A DNA stretch of 18,384 bases from Flavobacteriales bacterium (GTDB lineage: Bacteria; Bacteroidota; Bacteroidia; Flavobacteriales_F; PHOS-HE28), in the NCBI GenBank assembly GCA_020437875.1, contig JAGQVR010000025.1, forward strand, positions 1-18,384, read 5' to 3'. The notes beneath the pieces are model-generated. The model was not told the origin of the DNA. It saw only the letters and a list, made by a program, of their open reading frames with translations, and made no database searches. Positions 14,563 to 18,384 of this stretch are shown one piece after another (position 1 is the stretch's first letter; each line of letters opens with the position of its first letter). The translations under genes and the position numbers were made by a program.

Positions 14563-14634
14563 AGGGGTCCGCGGCCGCTCAACCCGATCGCCCACCGCTC
14601 ATGTATGCGCACCTGCCCGAGCACACCTGCCGGG

Positions 14635-14642
14635 TAACTTCG
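14635..14642 (+). promoter_or_regulatory. candidate -7 promoter element for the ABC efflux operon
   Basis: TAACTTCG matches TAnnTTTG except for C at the seventh position and ends 23 bases before ATG 14666. It is the same variant seen upstream of ribBA. No suitable -33 TTG is visible. The rest of the 103-base gap (14563-14665) shows no gene and no clear terminator. Confidence 0.35.
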
Positions 14643-14665
14643 CCCCGTACCAGCGAGCGAAGGAG

Positions 14666-15370
14666 ATGATCGACCTGAAAGGGATCCGCAAGGCCTACCA
14701 TACCGGCACCAACGTCCTCCAGGTGCTCAAGGGCATCGACCTCCACATCGGCCAGGGTGAACTGGTCAGCATCATGGGGTCCTCGGGCTCGGGAAAGAGC
14801 ACCTTGTTGAACCTCATCGGGATCCTCGACACCTACGACGAGGGCGAATACCTGCTGGACGGCCAGCTGATCAAGGGCCAGAACGAGACCGAGAACGCCC
14901 AGCTCCGAAGCAAGTACATCGGCTTCGTGTTCCAGAGCTTCAACCTGATCACCTTCAAGAACGCGATGGAGAACGTGGCGCTGCCGCTGTACTACCAAGG
15001 CATGCCGCGCCGGAAGCGCAACGAACTCGCGCTGGAGATGCTGGAGAAGGTGGGGCTGCGTGAATGGGCGCACCACATGCCGAACGAATTGAGCGGTGGC
15101 CAGAAGCAACGTGTCGCCATCGCTCGAGCGCTGATCAGCAGCCCGAAGATCATCCTGGCCGACGAACCCACCGGCGCACTGGACAGCAAGACCAGCCAGG
15201 ACGTGATGGAGCTGCTGACCCGCGTGAACCGAGACCTGGGCCTCACCGTGGTGATCGTGACGCACGAGCGCGAAGTGGCGGCACAGACACAACGCGTGAT
15301 CTACCTGCGCGACGGCCTGATCGAGAACGCCCACCTGGACCCCGCCACCCTGTCCGCCGATGTTCGATAG
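14666..15370 (+). CDS. ABC transporter ATP-binding protein, LolD/MacB type
   Basis: The ATPase of a MacB/LolCDE-like (type VII, mechanotransmission) ABC system, 234 residues, the usual size for a stand-alone subunit. It would energise the two downstream permeases from the cytoplasmic side. All nucleotide-binding motifs are intact: Walker A GSSGSGKST (38-46), Q-loop in VFQSFNLI (about Gln91), signature LSGGQKQRV (142-150), Walker B IILADEPTGALD with Asp166 and Glu167, and the H-loop VTHE with His200. The ATG at 14666 directly follows AAGGAG, too close for ideal Shine-Dalgarno pairing. The stop overlaps the permease start by 11 bases, indicating coupling. Context with two FtsX-like permeases and a MacA-like adaptor points to efflux rather than lipoprotein sorting, but the substrate cannot be read from the sequence. 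Confidence 0.95.
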   Translation: MIDLKGIRKAYHTGTNVLQVLKGIDLHIGQGELVSIMGSSGSGKSTLLNLIGILDTYDEGEYLLDGQLIKGQNETENAQLRSKYIGFVFQSFNLITFKNAMENVALPLYYQGMPRRKRNELALEMLEKVGLREWAHHMPNELSGGQKQRVAIARALISSPKIILADEPTGALDSKTSQDVMELLTRVNRDLGLTVVIVTHEREVAAQTQRVIYLRDGLIENAHLDPATLSADVR

Positions 15371-16595
15371 GGAGAACTGGGGCGAGATCTTCGACACCAT
15401 CCGCAAGAACAAGTTGCGGACGGCGCTCACCGGCTTCGCCGTGTTCTGGGGGATCTTCATGTTGATCTTCCTGCTCGGAGCCGGGAACGGCCTGAAGCAT
15501 GGAGTGGACCATTCCTTTCGCGATGATGCCGTGAACAGCATCTGGATCTGGGGCGGCCTGACCGCCAAACCGTACAAAGGCATGCAACCCGGCCGCTACA
15601 TCCGGTTGGAGAACGAGGACCTTGACCATCTGCGCCGGACGATCCCGAAGCTGGAGCACTATACCGGCCGCTTCAACATGTGGGGCGGCAACGCCAACAT
15701 CGTCTACAGGAAGAAGTACGCGAACTTCAGCATACGCGGTGTCCACCCCGGCCATACCTACCTGGAGAACACCACCATGCAGGAGGGCCGCTACATCAAC
15801 ACGATCGACCTGCAACAGTTCCGCAAGGTGGCGGTGATCGGCCGCAAGGTGCAGGAAGAGCTCTTCGAGGGCAAGGACCCGCTGAACGAGTGGGTCACCG
15901 TGAACGGCATCGCCTTCCAGGTGGTGGGCACGTACACCGATAGTGGTGGTGAACGCGAGGAGAGCTATGTGTACCTGCCCATCACCACCACGCAACGGAT
16001 CTTCGGTGGCAGCAATGAACTGGACCAGATCATGTTCACCGTGGGCGATGCCGATGTGGCCGAGTCACAGGCGATCGCCGAGCAGGTGCGGCGTACCCTG
16101 GCCGCACGCCATGTATTCGACCCGAAGGATGACAACGCCATCTGGGTCCGGAACACCATCGAGGATTACGTGAAGATCATGCAGATCACAGGTGGCATCT
16201 CGCTCTTCATCTGGGTCATCGGCATCGGCACCATCATCGCCGGTGTTGTGGGCGTGAGCAACATCATGCTCATCGTGGTGAAGGAACGCACGCGGGAGAT
16301 CGGCATCCGCAAGGCGCTCGGCGCCACACCCTGGGCCGTGGTGAGCCAGACCCTGATGGAATCCATCTTCATCACCGCCGTGGCCGGCTACTTCGGGCTG
16401 GTGCTCGGTGTGGGCCTGCTGGAATGGCTCGCCGGTGTGATCGGCGAACAGGAGATGTTCCGCGACCCCACCGTGGACATCGGTATCGCCATCCAGGCCA
16501 CGATCGTCCTCGTCATCGCCGGCGCCCTCGCCGGTTACATCCCCGCGCGCCGCGCCGCCCGCATCCGTCCCATCGAAGCCCTACGCGACGAATAA
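15360..16595 (+). CDS. MacB-like ABC transporter permease (first of two paralogues)
   Basis: A 411-residue inner-membrane permease of the MacB/FtsX type. Transmembrane helix 1 is at about 21-45 (TGFAVFWGIFMLIFLLGAG). A large periplasmic MacB_PCD-like domain runs about 46-275 (GRKVQEELFEG, VNGIAFQVVGTY). The FtsX domain with three helices follows at about 279-308, 334-358 and 375-400, with the conserved coupling region VKERTREIGIRKALGATP and C-terminal GYIPARRAARIRPIEALRDE. In this family the permease passes ATP-driven motion through the membrane to the periplasmic partner rather than carrying substrate through the bilayer. It starts inside the ATPase gene (11-base overlap) and is followed after 3 bases by a paralogue, so the working complex may be a heterodimer. 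No missing domain or frameshift seen. Confidence 0.93.
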   Translation: MFDRENWGEIFDTIRKNKLRTALTGFAVFWGIFMLIFLLGAGNGLKHGVDHSFRDDAVNSIWIWGGLTAKPYKGMQPGRYIRLENEDLDHLRRTIPKLEHYTGRFNMWGGNANIVYRKKYANFSIRGVHPGHTYLENTTMQEGRYINTIDLQQFRKVAVIGRKVQEELFEGKDPLNEWVTVNGIAFQVVGTYTDSGGEREESYVYLPITTTQRIFGGSNELDQIMFTVGDADVAESQAIAEQVRRTLAARHVFDPKDDNAIWVRNTIEDYVKIMQITGGISLFIWVIGIGTIIAGVVGVSNIMLIVVKERTREIGIRKALGATPWAVVSQTLMESIFITAVAGYFGLVLGVGLLEWLAGVIGEQEMFRDPTVDIGIAIQATIVLVIAGALAGYIPARRAARIRPIEALRDE

Positions 16596-16598
16596 ACC

Positions 16599-17846
16599 AT
16601 GTTCGACAGGGAGCTCTGGAACGAGATCGGGATGACGCTGGGCCGCAACAAGCTCCGCACCTTCCTCACGGCCTTCGGCGTGGGTTGGGGCATCTTCATG
16701 CTCGTGGTGATGCTCGGCGCGGCCAACGGTCTGCGCCACGGTACCGAGAAGGCCTTTTCCGGCTGGGCCACCAACAGCGCCTTCATCTGGACCCAGCGCA
16801 CCTCCATGCCCTACCATGGCTTCGCCCGCGGTCGCTACTTCAACTTCAACAACGACGACATCGACGCCATCAAGCGCGAGGTGCCTGGCGTGCAATACCT
16901 CGCTCCCCGCAACCAGCTCGGCGGTTGGCGCGGCAGCAACAACGTGGTGCGCGGCACCAAGACCGGACCCTTCAACATCTACGGCGATGTTCCGGACATC
17001 ATCCGCATCCAGAGCGTCGCGCTGGACAGCGGCCGCTTCCTGAACGAGAAGGACATGCTGGACGAACGGAAGGTGTGCGTGATCGGCAAGCGGGTCCAAG
17101 AACTCCTCTTCGACAGCACCGAGGCCGTCATCGGCGACCACATCCGGGTGAACGGCGTCTACTTCCGTGTGGTCGGCGTGCACCATTCCACGCGCAGCGA
17201 GAACAGTGAAGAGGAGGACAACACGGTCTACATCCCCTTCAGCACCTTCCAGGCCGCCTTCAACTACCACAACATCGTCGGCTGGTTCTCCGTCACCGCG
17301 AAGGACGGCGTTGAAGTGAGTCAGGTCGAGGAGGGCATCAAGAAGCTGATGGCACGCCGCCATGATGTGGATCCCAATGACCAGATGGCCTTCGGCAGCT
17401 TCAACCTGGCCGAGCAGTTCGGGAAGATGAACATGCTGCTCGTGGGCATCAGCGGACTGAGCTGGATCGTGGGTGTGATGACCCTGCTGGCCGGTGCCAT
17501 CGGCATCAGCAACATCATGCTTGTGGTGGTGAAGGAACGCACCAAGGAGATCGGGGTGCGCCGCGCGCTCGGTGCCGCTCCGCGCGTCATCCGCAAGCAG
17601 ATCATCATGGAATCGCTCGTCCTCACCGTGCTGGCCGGATACAGTGGCCTCGTGCTCGGCGTGGGCCTGCTGGAGCTGGTGCAGAGCTTCGGCATGGAAG
17701 GCGACTTCTTCGTGCGCCCCGAGGTGGACCTCAGCACCGCCATCACCGCGCTCATCGTGCTCATCATCAGCGGCCTCGTGGCCGGACTCATCCCTGCTTC
17801 CCGCGCATTGCGCATCAAGGCCGTCGACGCCCTTCGCGCCGAATGA
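16599..17846 (+). CDS. MacB-like ABC transporter permease (second of two paralogues)
   Basis: A 415-residue paralogue of the preceding permease with the same architecture: N-terminal helix at about 20-44 (TAFGVGWGIFMLVVMLGAAN), periplasmic MacB_PCD-like domain (about 45-275; GKRVQELLFDS, VNGVYFRVVGVH), then FtsX helices at about 278-308, 337-361 and 379-403, with VKERTKEIGVRRALGAAP and the C-terminal IPASRALRIKAVDALRAE. Both proteins also begin alike (MFDRENWGEIF and MFDRELWNEIG), consistent with an old tandem duplication. The gene starts 3 bases after its twin and ends 19 bases before the adaptor gene, so all four genes form one operon. With a single ATPase gene next to them, the simplest complex is two ATPases plus one of each permease; this is inferred, not shown. 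Confidence 0.93.
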   Translation: MFDRELWNEIGMTLGRNKLRTFLTAFGVGWGIFMLVVMLGAANGLRHGTEKAFSGWATNSAFIWTQRTSMPYHGFARGRYFNFNNDDIDAIKREVPGVQYLAPRNQLGGWRGSNNVVRGTKTGPFNIYGDVPDIIRIQSVALDSGRFLNEKDMLDERKVCVIGKRVQELLFDSTEAVIGDHIRVNGVYFRVVGVHHSTRSENSEEEDNTVYIPFSTFQAAFNYHNIVGWFSVTAKDGVEVSQVEEGIKKLMARRHDVDPNDQMAFGSFNLAEQFGKMNMLLVGISGLSWIVGVMTLLAGAIGISNIMLVVVKERTKEIGVRRALGAAPRVIRKQIIMESLVLTVLAGYSGLVLGVGLLELVQSFGMEGDFFVRPEVDLSTAITALIVLIISGLVAGLIPASRALRIKAVDALRAE

Positions 17847-17865
17847 CCGTCAACACCCATCACCC

Positions 17866-18384
17866 ATGAAACGCATCGTTCGCAACACCCTCATCGCCCT
17901 GGTCGCCGCGCTCTTCGTGTGGACCCTGTGGTTCCTCTACCAGAAGTCGGTGGAGGTGCCCGAGGTCTTCACCATCGAGCATCCCGTGAAGGGGAACATC
18001 GTGAAGAAGACCATCGCCAATGGCAGCATCGAGCCGCGCCAGGAGGTGGCCGTGAAGCCCGTGGTGAGCGGCATCATCCGCGAGCTCTTCGTGGAGGCCG
18101 GTGATCTGGTGAAGAAGGGCGACAAGCTGGCCACCATCCAGATCGTGCCCGACATGCTGAGCCTCAACCAGGCCGAGAACCGGGTGCGCAGCGCCGAGAT
18201 CTCGCTGAACAATGCGCAGCTCAACTTCGACCGCAACAAGCCGCTCGCAGCGAAAGGGGTGATCGCCGCGGCCGAGATGCAGACCTTCGAGGTGGCCCTG
18301 AAGAGCGCGAAACAGGAGCTTGACGCGGCACGCGACGCACTGCAACTGGTGCGCGACGGCATCAGCAGCAGCAGCGGCAGCTCA
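17866..18384 (+). CDS. MacA/HlyD-type periplasmic adaptor subunit, 3'-truncated by the window edge
   Basis: The first 173 codons of a membrane-fusion protein that continues past the window. Such adaptors bridge an inner-membrane transporter to a TolC-like outer-membrane channel. The ATG at 17866 opens a protein with a short cytoplasmic start (MKRIVRN) and a membrane anchor at about 8-25 (TLIALVAALFVWTLWFLY). A lipoyl-like half follows (about 50-95: GNIVKKTIANGSIEPRQEV, SGIIRELFVEAGDLVKKGDK), and then the first strand of the alpha-helical hairpin (LSLNQAENRVRSAEISLNNA) and its return helix. The visible part ends in a serine-rich loop (SSSSGSS), usual for Bacteroidota members between hairpin and second lipoyl half. 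The frame has no stop before the window end. It lies 19 bases after the second permease and completes an ATPase-permease-permease-adaptor operon; an outer-membrane channel gene may follow outside the window. Confidence 0.92.
   Translation, partial: MKRIVRNTLIALVAALFVWTLWFLYQKSVEVPEVFTIEHPVKGNIVKKTIANGSIEPRQEVAVKPVVSGIIRELFVEAGDLVKKGDKLATIQIVPDMLSLNQAENRVRSAEISLNNAQLNFDRNKPLAAKGVIAAAEMQTFEVALKSAKQELDAARDALQLVRDGISSSSGSS

Noticed and set aside
14570..14582. Palindromic GC-rich stretch (GCGGCCGC) after the DUF6134-like gene as a terminator
   Set aside because: The palindrome is short, has no loop and no T-run after it, so it does not look like an intrinsic terminator.
13881..14669. A 262-codon plus-strand frame overlapping the DUF6134-like gene
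   Set aside because: It is out of frame with the signal-peptide-bearing gene, very rich in Arg, Gly and Pro, and has no signal peptide or domain.
18364..18384. AGC-type triplet run at the window end as a variable repeat
   Set aside because: Only a few units, imperfect, and it encodes the serine-rich loop usual in Bacteroidota adaptor proteins.
1..18384. Search for CRISPR arrays, tRNA or rRNA genes, insertion sequences, toxin-antitoxin or defence genes
   Set aside because: No repeated spacer pattern, cloverleaf, transposase or defence-type domain was recognised; the window is almost fully occupied by the listed genes.

Overview
The window reads as chromosomal DNA from a GC-rich member of the Bacteroidota, most likely a Flavobacteriales-type environmental lineage. 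Four things point there. One secreted protein has LVIVD-type repeats and a C-terminal type IX secretion sorting domain. A very large TamB-like protein is encoded divergently from tsaD. AT-rich octamers resembling the Bacteroidota -7 element (TAnnTTTG) lie just upstream of most transcription units. Shine-Dalgarno sequences are mostly weak or absent. I see no rRNA, tRNA, CRISPR array, insertion sequence, phage gene or attachment site. The genes share one GC-rich composition, so nothing looks recently transferred.

Layout, left to right. (1) 1-3550 (+): the 3' part of an LptF/LptG-type lipopolysaccharide-export permease, followed by two overlapping GT4-like glycosyltransferases. All three are tightly coupled and probably serve cell-surface glycan or LPS assembly. 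(2) 3571-4788 (+): ribBA, the bifunctional enzyme for the first steps of riboflavin synthesis. (3) 4789-9285 (-): a TamB-family protein that converges on ribBA with no intergenic base. (4) 9276-10289 (+): tsaD, for t6A tRNA modification, divergent from tamB with overlapping 5' ends. (5) 10353-11330 (+): a secreted or periplasmic TPR protein. (6) 11334-13742 (-): a choice-of-anchor-B, T9SS-exported protein that converges on the TPR gene. (7) 13951-14562 (+): a small exported protein resembling DUF6134. (8) 14666-18384 (+): an ABC efflux operon with a LolD/MacB-type ATPase, two paralogous FtsX-like permeases and the start of a MacA/HlyD-type adaptor that runs off the window.

Functionally the region mixes housekeeping genes (riboflavin, t6A) with envelope biogenesis (LPS export, glycosylation, TamB, ABC/adaptor efflux, T9SS cargo). 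The most informative non-coding signals are the candidate -7 elements, above all two facing each other in the tamB/tsaD interval. They bear on the uncertain tamB start and predict 5'-overlapping transcripts. I do not see a clearly novel biological system. The less ordinary points are the promoter layout, the two glycosyltransferases between lptG and ribBA, and two convergent gene pairs with almost no intergenic DNA.
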